Origin: Planctomycetota bacterium
Lineage (GTDB): Bacteria > Planctomycetota > Phycisphaerae > Phycisphaerales > Phycisphaeraceae
DNA: 53,555 bases
Direction of reading: 5' to 3'
Assembly (NCBI GenBank): GCA_026386955.1
Contig: JAPLMQ010000314.1
Location: forward strand, 1 to 53,555
Part shown: in pieces, positions 35,823 to 45,935 of the stretch
Position numbering within the stretch: the stretch's first letter is position 1
Layout of the letters: the number at the start of each line of letters is the position of its first letter
Made by a program: the position numbers and the translations under genes
The notes under the pieces: model-generated
Databases searched by the model: none
The model's input: only the letters and a program-made list of their open reading frames with translations
What the model was told of the DNA's origin: nothing

Positions 35823-37742
35823 TCACGTCAGGTCGTCCTTGTGCAGCAGCGGCGTGTCGCTCTGCCCCTCGTACCACGCCCGGGCCCGCATGATCTCCAG
35901 GCTCTCCTGGTCGACCACCTGCAGTTTCGCCACCCGGCGGTAGAGCCCGTCGTAGCGGATCAGCTCTTCGTGCGTCCCGGTCTCGATGATCCGCCCGCCC
36001 TCGAGCACGATCACCTTGTCGGCCCGGCGGAGCGTGCTCAGCCGGTGCGCGACCACGAAGGTCGTCCGCCCCTTCATTGCGTTGTCCATCGCCTGCAAAA
36101 TCTCATGCTCGGTCTCGGGGTCGATCGCGGCGGTGGCGTCGTCGAGGATCAGGATCGCCGGCTCGAGCAGCACCGCCCGCGCGATCGCCAGCCGCTGCCT
36201 CTGCCCGCCCGAGAGCGACGAGCCGTACTCCCCCACCACCGTGTCGTAGCCCTGGGGCAAGTCCATGATGAAGTCGTGGGCCGCGGCGACCTTCGCGGCG
36301 CTCTCGATCATCGCCCGCGTCGCCGAGGGGTTCCCGAAGGCGATGTTCGCCGCCACCGTGTTGCTGAAGAGGAAGCTCTCCTGGAAGACCAGCCCGATGT
36401 TCCGCCTCAGATCGTCGAGCTTGATCTGGCGGGCGTCGTGCCCGTCGATGAAGACGCGCCCCGCGACGGGGTCGTAGAACCGCGGGATCATCGAGAGCAG
36501 CGAGCTCTTGCCCGCGCCGGTCGCCCCCAGGATCGCCAGGCACTGCCCCGCCTCGACCTCGAAGCTCACGTCGCGCAGCACCGGCTCGCCTCCGTTGTAG
36601 CCGAAGGTGACGTTCTCGAACTTCACCGCCCCCCTGGCCTTGGGCAGCGCGACCGCGTCGGGAGCCGACTGGATGTCGACTTTCGCGTCGAGCACCTCCT
36701 TCACACGACCCGCGGCGGTGAGGTTCGCCTGGATCGAGTTCGCCAAATTCGTCACCGCCAGCACCTGCGCGGAGAACTGCCCCAGCAGCGAGCTGAAGAC
36801 CAGCAGCAGCCCGGGCGTGAGCGGCGGGTTGGGCTCGCCCCGGTGGGCGATCACGATGTACCCGCCGTAGAGCAGCACGACCGTCAGGTTGAGGTGGGTG
36901 ATGAAGTCCAGCGAGGAGCTGAAGAAGGCCGTGCGCATGAAGAGCCAGCGCTGCTGGAACCGCAGCGCGAGGTTGGCGTTCTCGAATTTCTCGTTCTCCG
37001 CCTCCTGCAGCCCGAAGCCCTTCACGACGTGCTGTCCCTGCACGTTCTCGGTGAGCTTCAGCAGCAGCTCGTCGTACAGCCGGCGGTTCTCCTCGTGCGC
37101 GGGGCGGACGGTGCGCGAGTAGAGCGCCGTCGCGATGGCCATGATCGGCGTCGTCGCCACGCCCGCGAGTGTCAATCCGACGTGGAGATGCAGCATGTAG
37201 ACCAGGAAGACGCCCAGCGTGATGGTCAGCACCACGATCTGGATCAGCGCCATCTCCGCGAAGTTGGCGATGCCCGTGGCGTCGGACGACGCACGGTTGA
37301 TCAGCGACCCGGTCTGGTTGGCGTCGAAGAAATGGAAGCTCAGCCGCTGCATCTTGTCGTAGACCGACGAGCGCAGCTCGATGAGCACCCGCTGGATCAG
37401 CCCGCTGGTGGCCGTCGCGGTCTTGTAGCGGAAGACCGTGCGCACGGTGGCGAAGGCGACGATCATCCCCGCCAGCGCGACCATGACCCAGAAGGGGTCC
37501 CACGATTCGGGGGCGGTGAGGCCGAAGGGGCCGCGCGGGGCCGGGGCAGCCGGATCGACCGCCTTGCGCAGGACGTCGACTCCCAGCCCGGTGAGCGTCA
37601 GCCCGCTCAGCGAGAGCGAGAGGATCGCCAGGTTCAACGCGAGGACCAGCAGGCATTGACGGGGGTGCTTCAACCCCAGGCTGACCATCCAGCGCACCAG
37701 CGCCCAATTGGACGCCAACGGCTTCACCCCGGCGTTTCGCAT
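35823..37742 (-). CDS. ABC exporter half-transporter (degenerate-site subunit)
   Basis: A half-transporter of about 639 residues with the same fold as its downstream partner. The membrane domain spans about residues 25-350. Walker A is GATGAGKSS and the Q loop [10 protein letters not shown]. The signature is a standard LSGGQRQ. Walker B reads [12 protein letters not shown], with aspartate in place of the catalytic glutamate, so its own site is probably slow or inactive. The switch histidine is present ([10 protein letters not shown]). The start is uncertain: the ATG at 37742 has no clear ribosome-binding site, but the longer frame is low-complexity. Likely substrate: lipid, peptide or drug, not assignable. 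Confidence 0.91.
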   Translation of the reverse strand: MRNAGVKPLASNWALVRWMVSLGLKHPRQCLLVLALNLAILSLSLSGLTLTGLGVDVLRKAVDPAAPAPRGPFGLTAPESWDPFWVMVALAGMIVAFATVRTVFRYKTATATSGLIQRVLIELRSSVYDKMQRLSFHFFDANQTGSLINRASSDATGIANFAEMALIQIVVLTITLGVFLVYMLHLHVGLTLAGVATTPIMAIATALYSRTVRPAHEENRRLYDELLLKLTENVQGQHVVKGFGLQEAENEKFENANLALRFQQRWLFMRTAFFSSSLDFITHLNLTVVLLYGGYIVIAHRGEPNPPLTPGLLLVFSSLLGQFSAQVLAVTNLANSIQANLTAAGRVKEVLDAKVDIQSAPDAVALPKARGAVKFENVTFGYNGGEPVLRDVSFEVEAGQCLAILGATGAGKSSLLSMIPRFYDPVAGRVFIDGHDARQIKLDDLRRNIGLVFQESFLFSNTVAANIAFGNPSATRAMIESAAKVAAAHDFIMDLPQGYDTVVGEYGSSLSGGQRQRLAIARAVLLEPAILILDDATAAIDPETEHEILQAMDNAMKGRTTFVVAHRLSTLRRADKVIVLEGGRIIETGTHEELIRYDGLYRRVAKLQVVDQESLEIMRARAWYEGQSDTPLLHKDDLT

Positions 37743-37957
37743 GGAATGGGCTGTCGGCTCGTCTGCCACGAGGCTGAAAATCCGGGGCGACTGACGCCAC
37801 CCGTGCTCGAGTCGAAGACCCCGGAGTCTATCACAAACCGCCCCGCCCCCGCTAGAATGGCGCTCGACCCGCGCCCACGCGCCTCTTCCCGTGCGATTCC
37901 CGCGACTTTTGCCTTCGGCCCTCACACTCGACTCTCACCCTTGATGGAGCCCGCATC

Positions 37958-39016
<1,059 letters not shown>

Positions 39017-39052
39017 GACGCTCCGAGCGGAAACGCATCCCTCGACAACCCC

Positions 39053-39083
39053 AAAACCCAGGCACCGCGTGCCTGGGTTTTTT
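39053..39083 (+). terminator. Intrinsic terminator after the aldolase
   Basis: AAAACCCAGGCAC / GTGCCTGGGTTTT around a CGC loop, with two further T residues before C. It lies 37 bases after the stop codon and, like the copy at 1557, is a clean member of the CCCAGGCAC family. The next gene starts only 30 bases beyond. Confidence 0.9.
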
Positions 39084-39113
39084 CAAGGTCCTTTCAAGGT
39101 CAAAGGAACCGTC

Positions 39114-40163
39114 ATGTCCCACGACAAACTCTCCATCACCTCCCTCCGCGGCAGTCCCCGTGCCTGTGGGCGGTCCTATGGCGAGGCGTTCGAGCCCTTG
39201 ATCATGGGCTTTGCCCGCATGGAGGTGAAGCCCGACAAGAGGCGCCTCGCCTTCGCCCGCCGCTGCTGGGGCGCGGTGGAGCGGCACGCGCCGACCTCGG
39301 CCCAATTCCTCCGAGGGGCTGCCGAGGGAGCCCACCTCTCGCTCGAGCAGATGGTGCTGCTGTCGCTGCATGAGGAGATCTTCCACGAGCAGACGCATTG
39401 CACCGCCTTCGCCGCCCGCGCGGGCGCGACGCGCGACGGCAAGACCATCCTCGCCCAGAACTGGGATTGGCTGAGCAGCCTCTACCCCTGGGCCGGCCTG
39501 CTCCGCCTCGACATGAACGGCAGCCCGCGCGTGGCGACCTACCACTACCCCGGCCTGTGGGCCTGTGCCGGCATCAACGAGCGCGGCCTGGGCTTGGTGT
39601 GGACCGGCGGCGGCTACTTCCCCAAGGTCCCCTCCGTCGTCGGCGTGCCCACCTATGTGTTGATCGCCGAGATTCTGCGATTGAGCAGCGTGGAGGAGGC
39701 GCTGGCCTATCTCATGCCGCTGCGCCACGCGGGCTGCTTCATCTTCTTCCTGGGCGACGCGACCGGCGCGACGGCGGTGGTCGAGGCCGTGCCGGGCAAG
39801 AAGGTGGCCGAGCGCTCCGGCGAGGCGATCACGCGGGCCAACCACTACCGCTGCGGCGAGGTGCTGGCCTGCGGCAAGCAGGTCCGTCCCCCGAAGGGCA
39901 AGAGCACCACGCTGCAGCGCGAGGCCCGCATCAATCAATTGATGGCGGAGCACGAGGGAAGGATCACGCCCGCGATCGCCCGCCGGATCCTCACCGACCG
40001 CCACGGCCCCTGGCCCTGGATCCACGCCTTCCCCGGAGGGCGCGACGAGCAGACGCTGGGCGGCATGACGATCGACAGCCTGTTCACCGTCTCGGAGGAC
40101 CGCGTGCTCTGGACGTGCAGGGGCGGACGCGTGCCGGGGCCGTGGCAGAGCGTGACGCCGTAG
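39114..40163 (+). CDS. C45-type N-terminal nucleophile hydrolase, AAT-like
   Basis: A 349-residue homologue of acyl-CoA:6-aminopenicillanate acyltransferase (peptidase family C45). THCTAFAARAG near residue 85 has the cysteine expected to become the N-terminal nucleophile after autocatalytic cleavage; GKTILAQNWDW follows as in the family. Later landmarks are GINERGLGLVWTGG, TRANHYRC and TDRHGPWPWIHAF. AAAGGA precedes the ATG and rejects the 15-codon longer frame. Bacterial members hydrolyse amides, but few have known substrates. It is not next to antibiotic genes, so a penicillin role is unlikely. Confidence 0.84.
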   Translation: MSHDKLSITSLRGSPRACGRSYGEAFEPLIMGFARMEVKPDKRRLAFARRCWGAVERHAPTSAQFLRGAAEGAHLSLEQMVLLSLHEEIFHEQTHCTAFAARAGATRDGKTILAQNWDWLSSLYPWAGLLRLDMNGSPRVATYHYPGLWACAGINERGLGLVWTGGGYFPKVPSVVGVPTYVLIAEILRLSSVEEALAYLMPLRHAGCFIFFLGDATGATAVVEAVPGKKVAERSGEAITRANHYRCGEVLACGKQVRPPKGKSTTLQREARINQLMAEHEGRITPAIARRILTDRHGPWPWIHAFPGGRDEQTLGGMTIDSLFTVSEDRVLWTCRGGRVPGPWQSVTP

Positions 40164-40241
40164 GGATTCGATCGTTCGTCTCACCATCCTGATGCGTCGG
40201 CCCTTGACCCGGCGCGCGGGAACCATTGCACTACCCGCATC

Positions 40242-41240
40242 ATGACGCTCTCCCCCCTCCTGCTCGACGACGCACAGCGACCCATCAACTCCCCCGACGC
40301 CTGGGCCCGCCGCGCCGCCGCCCTGCGCGAACGCTGGCGCCTCTATCTCGGCGACATTCCCCAGCCCGCCCCCGCGCCAGCCTTCTGCACGCTCGCGCAC
40401 GAAAGCCTCCCCCACTTCACGCGCGACCACATCGAGTACGACGTCGCGCCGGGCGTCGCCGTCGATGCCTATCTCCTCCGCCCGCACGCGCCGCAAACCG
40501 CCTCCGTGAATCCGCTCCGCCCCGCCGTCGTCGTCTTTCACCAGACCGTCGCGACGCACGCGAAGCAGGCCGCGGGGATCGACACCACCGACCCGGAGCA
40601 GAACCAGGGCCCGCAGCTCGCCGAGCGGGGCTACGTCGTGCTCGCCCCGCGCAACTACATCTTCGCGCCCGGCGACAACATCCCCGGCCACGCCCGGCGC
40701 GTCGGCGAGCAATTCCCCGGCTGGCGCGGGATGACGCGGATGCTGCTCGACGCCGTGCGCGCCGCCGACCTGCTCTGCGGGCTCCCGGGCGTCGATCCGC
40801 GCCGCATCGGCTGCCTCGGCCACTCGCTGGGGGCGAAGGTCGCGCTCTACGCCGCCGCGTTCGACCACCGCTACCGCGCGAGCGTCTTCAGCGAAGGCGG
40901 CGTGGGCATCGCGATGAGCAACTGGCACGACCCTTGGTACCTCGGCTCCGACATCCTCGGCCCCGCCAACCGCGACGCCGCCCGCGGACTGGAACATCAC
41001 CAGCTCCTCGCCCTCGCCGCCCCGCGCGCGTTCCTCCTCCTCGCCGGGGACTCGGCCGACACCGCCGCCAGCGGCGACTTCATCGACGCCGCCCGCCCGG
41101 TCTACCGCCTCCTCGCCGCGCCCGGCCGGGTGGGATTCCTCCACCACACCGCGGGCCACCGCTATCCGCCCGAGGCCCGCGCCGCGGCCGAGGAATTCCT
41201 GGACGCGCATCTCGCGCCGAGCCTCAATGTCGCGCCCTGA
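40242..41240 (+). CDS. Alpha/beta hydrolase, dienelactone-hydrolase-like
   Basis: A 332-residue enzyme of the alpha/beta hydrolase fold. The nucleophile elbow is GHSLGAKVALYAAAF near residue 193. The strand PAVVVFHQT, the oxyanion region and the late FLHHTAGHRYPPEARA with the probable catalytic histidine fit the fold. The third residue of the triad was not placed. SVFSEGGVGIAMSNWHDPWYLG is characteristic of a planctomycete-rich esterase group related to acetyl-xylan esterases. No signal peptide is seen. It is likely an esterase of polysaccharide breakdown or secondary metabolism. Confidence 0.82.
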   Translation: MTLSPLLLDDAQRPINSPDAWARRAAALRERWRLYLGDIPQPAPAPAFCTLAHESLPHFTRDHIEYDVAPGVAVDAYLLRPHAPQTASVNPLRPAVVVFHQTVATHAKQAAGIDTTDPEQNQGPQLAERGYVVLAPRNYIFAPGDNIPGHARRVGEQFPGWRGMTRMLLDAVRAADLLCGLPGVDPRRIGCLGHSLGAKVALYAAAFDHRYRASVFSEGGVGIAMSNWHDPWYLGSDILGPANRDAARGLEHHQLLALAAPRAFLLLAGDSADTAASGDFIDAARPVYRLLAAPGRVGFLHHTAGHRYPPEARAAAEEFLDAHLAPSLNVAP

Positions 41241-41285
41241 CCGCCATTCCAGTTCCCCGATGCGATTCTTCGAATGTCCAAAGGC

Positions 41286-41450
41286 GTGCCACATCGCAGC
41301 CGAAGGCTGCTATGTGCGGATCCACGGCGCGTCCGGATTGACGAAGGCTTCGCCTCACGCCACCCGGCGGAGGGAGCGAAGCCAGTTGCCCGCGAACCCC
41401 GACGCCCCCGGTTGATCGGCACGCAGCAGCCTTCGGCTGCGGTGTGGCAC
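41286..41450. repeat. Inverted pair of 32-bp hairpins
   Basis: The 32-base element at 41286-41317 and the one at 41419-41450 are reverse complements of each other with three mismatches. Each is itself palindromic around GCAGCC-GAA-GGCTGC with a flanking CACAT/ATGTG (or CGCAG-like) extension. The roughly 100 bases between are unique. The pair lies between the hydrolase and LOG genes, in a 240-base gap. Confidence 0.8.
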
Positions 41451-41480
41451 ATCCAACCCGGATCTATACTGAACACGACC

Positions 41481-42107
41481 ATGCCCAACGCCCGAAACAT
41501 CACCGTCTACTGCTCGTCGAGCGACCGCCTCGCCGCGCCTTTCTACGAGGTCGCCACCGCCTTCGGGGCCGAGCTCGCCCACCGGGGCGACACGCTCGTC
41601 TACGGCGGCGGGCGCACCGGGCTCATGGGCGCCGTCGCCCGCGGCGCACACGCCCACAAGGGGCAGGTCGTCGGCGTCATCCCCGGCTTCCTCCGCAACG
41701 TGGAGCTCGTCTACGACGAGGCCGACGAACTCGTCATCACCGCCGACATGCGCGGCCGCAAGGCCGAGATGGAGCGCCGCGCCGACGCCTTCGTCGTCCT
41801 CCCCGGCGGACTCGGCACGCTCGAGGAACTGGCCGAGATCCTCACCCTCAAGGTCCTCCGCCAGCTCCACAAGCCGCTGGTCATCCTCAACCAAGACGGC
41901 TTCTACACGCACCTGCTGACCTTCTTCGACCACCTCTGCGAGCAGCGCTTCGCCCACCCCGCCTGCCGCCAGGCCTACCACGTCGCCCGCGACATCGAAG
42001 GCGTCTTCGCCCACCTCGACGCCGACGACGACGCCGGCCCGCCTCCCGGGCCGCTCGCGCCGGCCATCGACCGCGACTCGCTTTGGATGATCGACCGCAA
42101 GAAGTGA
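41481..42107 (+). CDS. LOG-family protein (TIGR00730-type)
   Basis: A 208-residue Rossmann-like protein of the LOG/lysine-decarboxylase-like family. The diagnostic motifs are present: NITVYCSSSDRL, VYGGGRTGLMGAVARGA, RGRKAEMERRADAFVV and PGGLGTLEELAEI. Plant and bacterial members cleave the phosphoribose from cytokinin nucleotides or AMP; the substrate in bacteria is often uncertain. The ATG at 41481 fits the family start; no ribosome-binding site stands out. The C-terminus is a proline- and aspartate-rich tail (DADDDAGPPPGPL) beyond the usual end. Confidence 0.9.
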   Translation: MPNARNITVYCSSSDRLAAPFYEVATAFGAELAHRGDTLVYGGGRTGLMGAVARGAHAHKGQVVGVIPGFLRNVELVYDEADELVITADMRGRKAEMERRADAFVVLPGGLGTLEELAEILTLKVLRQLHKPLVILNQDGFYTHLLTFFDHLCEQRFAHPACRQAYHVARDIEGVFAHLDADDDAGPPPGPLAPAIDRDSLWMIDRKK

Positions 42108-42203
42108 TCGTCCCGATCGCGCCCGCCCTCCCGCTTCCTCTCCCACCCACCTCGGCACTACAATTGAGCGTTCGCCCGAACCCCGCGTGCCAGGAACACA
42201 GCC

Positions 42204-43196
42204 ATGCCTCAGCCGCTCTCGCCCGCGCCGCTTTCGCCCGCTCCGCTCACGCCGGCGCAGTTCCGCCACTTCCACGACGAGGGCTACCTCGTCGCCGACC
42301 ACGTCTTCACCGACGCCGACCTCCAGCCGGTGATCGACGAGATCAACCATGAAGTGACCGCGCGGGCCGAGGCGCTGGTGAAGGAGGGCAAGCTCTCGCG
42401 CACGTTCCAAGAACTGGGCTTCGAGCACCAGCTCGGCGCGATCAGCAGGGAGACCGACCAGCTCGCGATGTCGATCTGGAACGGGGTGCTCAACGGGCCG
42501 GCCATCTTCAACCTCATCCGCCACTCCGCCCTGCTCGACATCGCCGAGCAACTCTGCGGCCCCGAGCTCATCGGCTCGAGCGTCTATCGCCTGCGCCCCA
42601 AGATCCCCAACCACCGCATGGGCCCCGTCCCCTGGCACCAGGACTCCGGCTATTTCGAGCCCTACTGCGACAAGTCGCTCGTCCTCACCGTCTGGCTCCC
42701 GCTCATCGACGCCACGCCCGAGAACGGCTGCCTCTGGGTCGCCCCCCGAGCCCACCGCCAAGGCGTCGTCCGCCACGTGCAGGTCGAGAACAAGCCCTAC
42801 CTCCACATCCTCTCCAACGATCTGCCGCACGAGCCGCGGAACAAGCCGGTCTGCGTTCCGGTGAAGAAGGGGAGCGTGCTGCTGCTGACCAACCTCTCGC
42901 CCCACGCGAGCTACGAGAACAAGACCGACCTCGTGCGCTGGAGCATGGACTTGCGCTATCAGTCGGCCTCGCTGCCGACCAACGCCCCCATCACCCGGCT
43001 CGAGGGCGACTCCGTCCCCACCGGCGACGGGCTGGTCCCCACCGCCTGCTACCCGCCCGAGGCCGACTTCCTCGTGCGCTCGCGCCTCCGCCCCAGCGAG
43101 GTCGTCACCGACCCCGCGGAGTTCGAGCGCATCCGCAACTCGCACCGGGCGGGCGGGCTTAGCCGGAAGTGGGACAACGTGCCGGCGTATGCGTGA
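42204..43196 (+). CDS. Phytanoyl-CoA dioxygenase (PhyH) family protein, canonical HxD, long form
   Basis: A 330-residue PhyH-type dioxygenase, the longest of the four here. The facial triad is complete: H145 and D147 in PVPWHQDSGYF, and H234 in NLSPHASYENK. R245 in RWSMDLRYQ is the likely 2-oxoglutarate anchor. A proline-rich start precedes the family opening HFHDEGYLVADHVF. Segments VTARAEALVK and EHQLGAISRETDQL look like the inserted helical region of ectoine/phytanoyl-type hydroxylases. The C-terminal 70 residues are an extension beyond the jelly roll. Substrate unknown. AGGAAC lies upstream of the ATG. Confidence 0.88.
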   Translation: MPQPLSPAPLSPAPLTPAQFRHFHDEGYLVADHVFTDADLQPVIDEINHEVTARAEALVKEGKLSRTFQELGFEHQLGAISRETDQLAMSIWNGVLNGPAIFNLIRHSALLDIAEQLCGPELIGSSVYRLRPKIPNHRMGPVPWHQDSGYFEPYCDKSLVLTVWLPLIDATPENGCLWVAPRAHRQGVVRHVQVENKPYLHILSNDLPHEPRNKPVCVPVKKGSVLLLTNLSPHASYENKTDLVRWSMDLRYQSASLPTNAPITRLEGDSVPTGDGLVPTACYPPEADFLVRSRLRPSEVVTDPAEFERIRNSHRAGGLSRKWDNVPAYA

Positions 43197-43219
43197 GGCG
43201 AATGCGCCGCTCGACCGCG

Positions 43220-44023
43220 TCAAACGCAGCGGTATCCGCCGTACTCGTAGATCACGCTGGGCTTCGCCTTGCCTTCGAAGTGCAGCACCGTGACCGATCC
43301 ACCTACCTTGGCCTCGTTATAGGCATGGCTGGTGACGGAGTGTGTTAATTCGTGATCCCTGCCGTCTGGCCCGGAGAATCGATATCTCAAATACGCGAAT
43401 CGTCGGCGTCTCAGCTTTGCTGTAATCGTGCCACTGGCCGGAACACCGTTGCGGTAAAGTCGCCGTCGAGTCGGATGGAAGACCGATCGCAGCAAACCAA
43501 GTGTTGCGCCCAATACCCACAGCGTGATAAATCCGGCCGGTACCAGATTCGAGACAATCGGCCCTGTGGTGAAGTTGGACTCGGCGAATCCTAACTTCCA
43601 AGATGGGCTTCCAAAGGTCCTGATGGCGAGTGGTGCGGTCGGTCCGGCCGCAGGGTGTTCGGGAGCACCGGCAGGAACACCGGCCAAGGCCATCGCCTCA
43701 AATTCCTGGCGAGTGATGTCCACCTCACCCTTTACGATTGCTCCCGCGTCGGAATACTCATACGCGGCAACATGAAGAACCGTTTGCCCATGAAATCCGC
43801 CGTGTCTGGTCCAGATTGATGTCGCTCGCGCTGGAACGTTCGCGCCGAACATCAAGACGAGGTAAAAGAAAATGAAGCGTCTCCAGAGATAGAGTACGAG
43901 TGGCACAGCAAAGATCTCGAACAGAAACGTGATGAGAATACCTTGCCATTCGTACCGCCATTCGCGCTTGACGCGCCGGGGCCTGAATTGCGGTGTGTCC
44001 CGAAGATAATCTGGAATAGCCAT
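43220..44023 (-). CDS. Tandem paralogue 1: two-TM DUF3592-like protein
   Basis: A 267-residue membrane protein. I choose the ATG at 44023 because it puts the conserved RPRRV at the same place as in the paralogues; a GTG at 44044 overlaps the previous stop codon. The order is a basic N-terminus (TPQFRPRRVKREW), a hydrophobic segment (ILITFLFEIFAVPLVLYLW), a soluble domain with ITRQEFEAMALAGVPAG, and a second hydrophobic segment near residue 165 (GFITLWVLGATLGLL). A C-terminal domain (GTITAKLRRR, YLRYRFSGPDG) ends VTVLHFEGKAKPSVIYEYGG-YRCV. The halves resemble DUF3592. Composition is lower in GC than paralogue 2. Function unknown. Confidence 0.72.
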   Translation of the reverse strand: MAIPDYLRDTPQFRPRRVKREWRYEWQGILITFLFEIFAVPLVLYLWRRFIFFYLVLMFGANVPARATSIWTRHGGFHGQTVLHVAAYEYSDAGAIVKGEVDITRQEFEAMALAGVPAGAPEHPAAGPTAPLAIRTFGSPSWKLGFAESNFTTGPIVSNLVPAGFITLWVLGATLGLLRSVFHPTRRRLYRNGVPASGTITAKLRRRRFAYLRYRFSGPDGRDHELTHSVTSHAYNEAKVGGSVTVLHFEGKAKPSVIYEYGGYRCV

Positions 44024-44040
44024 CGCATCGCCCCAGTTGC

Positions 44041-44844
44041 TCACTCACACCGAAACCCGCCATACTCATAGATCACGCTCGGCGTAGCCTTCCCCGCGGG
44101 ATGCAGCACCACCACCGCCTGCCCCTCCCGAACCGCGGCGCATTCCCGCGCCGCGACGCGTTGCACGCCGTGCTGCTCCGCACCGTCGGGCCCGCGGAAC
44201 GTGTATTCCAACCTCGCCCAGCCGCGGCTGATCCGGCAGGCCTTCAGCGTGCCCGACGAGGCGACGCCGTGGCGATGCAGCCAGGCGAGGCGCCAAGGGC
44301 GGAGGGCACCCGCGTGGAACATCGCCGCGACGAGGGCGAGCCATGCCAGCGCGATCGCGGCGTCGAGCGTGAGCACACCCGGCGAGACGCGGGCGACCGA
44401 CGAAGCCTTGACCCGGAGAATGGGACCCACATCGAGGATCCGCAGCATGAGCGTGGAGGTCGGGCCCGGCGGCGCGTCGGCGATCGGCCTGCCGCGCGGG
44501 ACGCCGGCCGCCGCGAGGGCGTCGAACTCCGCGGGCGTGATCCGCGTGCGCCCGACCCAGGCGACGCGGTCGACGTGATAGACAAAGGCCGCCATCGGCT
44601 GGGCTTCCCCGCCCGACACATCGGGCCTCCAGATGGCCGTGGCGCACGCCGCCATCTCTTCGCCCAGAAGCGCGACGGCGACCGTGGTCGCCGTCGGCCA
44701 GGCCAGCGCGATCCCGCCCAGGAACACCACGACGGAACCCAGCCCCGCGGCCAGCGCCCAAAAGCGACGGCGCGGATCCGTCCACCGCACGCGGCGCGGG
44801 CGCGGCTGAAGCTCAATTGGGATAGGCGAGGCGGCGTGTGACAT
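44041..44844 (-). CDS. Tandem paralogue 2: two-TM DUF3592-like protein
   Basis: A 267-residue protein of the same plan: RPRRVRW near residue 15, a first membrane segment (WALAAGLGSVVVFLGGIAL), an exported domain with ITPAEFDALAAAGVPRG and LMLRILDVGPI, and a second membrane segment near residue 170. The C-terminal domain ends in VVVLHPAGKATPSV then IYEYGGFRCE. It is strongly GC-rich. Its stop overlaps the alternative GTG start of paralogue 1, so expression is probably coupled. Of the five it diverges most in the tail (PAGKAT in place of FEGKxK). Confidence 0.72.
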   Translation of the reverse strand: MSHAASPIPIELQPRPRRVRWTDPRRRFWALAAGLGSVVVFLGGIALAWPTATTVAVALLGEEMAACATAIWRPDVSGGEAQPMAAFVYHVDRVAWVGRTRITPAEFDALAAAGVPRGRPIADAPPGPTSTLMLRILDVGPILRVKASSVARVSPGVLTLDAAIALAWLALVAAMFHAGALRPWRLAWLHRHGVASSGTLKACRISRGWARLEYTFRGPDGAEQHGVQRVAARECAAVREGQAVVVLHPAGKATPSVIYEYGGFRCE

Positions 44845-44895
44845 GGATGCTCTTCGTCGATCCCCCGTCTTGATGCGCGGCCAGACGGATCCCGC

Positions 44896-45711
44896 TCACT
44901 CGCACTTGAACCCGCCATACTCGTAGATCACGCTCGGCTTGCTCTTCCCCTCGAAATGCAGGACCGTCACGGTCTGGCCCTCATTCACTTCGTCAAACGC
45001 ACACCGAGAGACGCCTTCGACTCCTTCATGCCTCTCCCCATCAGGCGTTTGGAAGGCGTATTTGATATCGTAGGTGGTGATTCGCCCATTGAAGCTCTTT
45101 TTCTTGGAGATCACGACCCCTCGGGCGGGCAAACCCATCTTGAACAATCGGCGCAAGCGCAACCAATAGTAGACCAACCCAAAAAAGCCCCCGAACCCCG
45201 CGGGAACAAACATTACCGAGCAGCCCGCAGGCATTGCGATATATGCCGAATCACCTGCAAACTCGGACGAAGACATATTCCAGCGGAACGGACCCAAGTT
45301 CCATGTCCGCATCTGGATGGTCACTTGGCCGCGCCCGGCGGGCTGCCCATTGGATGCGTCAGGGCCCAAGCCCTCGTTCCGCAGGCGTGCAACTTCGGGG
45401 TGGCTGATATAGGTGTTGCCGCGAGATTGGACGCCGTCAAGATCAAACTCATAGTCGACCGAATAGGTCAACCCCAATCGGGTTTTAGGATGGGCCTTCA
45501 CCGCGATCGCTCGGGCGGTGACGTTTGTTCCTCCCAGAACTAAACCGATATTCCCTACAAGTTCGCTCAAGGTCCAACTTCCAACAATGGCCATGATCGC
45601 TGTGATCAGCAGTCCGAATGCGAATAGTGCGTGCAGCGCTGGCCGCGCCAAGCGCACTCGACGCGGCTGGCAAAGCAACTCCGGTGGGATGCTGTAAGTA
45701 GCCTCGTTCAT
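44896..45711 (-). CDS. Tandem paralogue 3: two-TM DUF3592-like protein
   Basis: A 271-residue member. The start MNEATYSIPPELLCQPRRVR is chosen to align with the other copies. A first membrane segment (LHALFAFGLLITAIMAIVG), a domain with YEFDLDGVQSRGNTYIS and PEVARLRNEG, then GSVMFVPAGFGGFFGLVYY-like second segment, and VISKKKSFNGRITTYDIKYAF follow. The tail is VTVLHFEGKSKPSVIYEYGG-FKCE. The DNA here is distinctly lower in GC; in the 60 bases at 45541-45600 I count 28 G or C. It lies 52 bases upstream of paralogue 2. Confidence 0.72.
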   Translation of the reverse strand: MNEATYSIPPELLCQPRRVRLARPALHALFAFGLLITAIMAIVGSWTLSELVGNIGLVLGGTNVTARAIAVKAHPKTRLGLTYSVDYEFDLDGVQSRGNTYISHPEVARLRNEGLGPDASNGQPAGRGQVTIQMRTWNLGPFRWNMSSSEFAGDSAYIAMPAGCSVMFVPAGFGGFFGLVYYWLRLRRLFKMGLPARGVVISKKKSFNGRITTYDIKYAFQTPDGERHEGVEGVSRCAFDEVNEGQTVTVLHFEGKSKPSVIYEYGGFKCE

Positions 45712-45728
45712 CGTCACCCCCGCTTCCC

Positions 45729-45917
45729 TCACTCGCACCTTCGCCCGCCGTACTCATACACCACGCTCGGCTTCGTCCTGCCCTCGAAATGCAGCACCGG
45801 CATCACCAGTCCCCAGCGCAGCAGCCTTACTTGAAGCGACGCGGTTCCCTCCCTCGGCGCAACAACTCGGGGGCTGTGCTGCAACTCATGTGGAATTGCC
45901 CACGCTTCGTCATGCAT
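45729..45917 (-). pseudogene. Internally deleted copy of the DUF3592-like paralogue
   Basis: A 62-codon open frame. The first 18 residues (MHDEAWAIPHELQHSPRV) match the paralogues' N-terminal IPxELxxxPRxV, and the last 22 match their tail (VLHFEGRTKPSVVYEYGG, then RRCE). The whole 190-residue core with both membrane segments is missing. The 3' part is nearly identical in DNA to the end of paralogue 5. The reading frame is still open, so a short product cannot be excluded, but deletion by recombination between repeats is the simplest account. Confidence 0.7.
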
Positions 45918-45935
45918 TTCCGGCCCCCATCTCGC

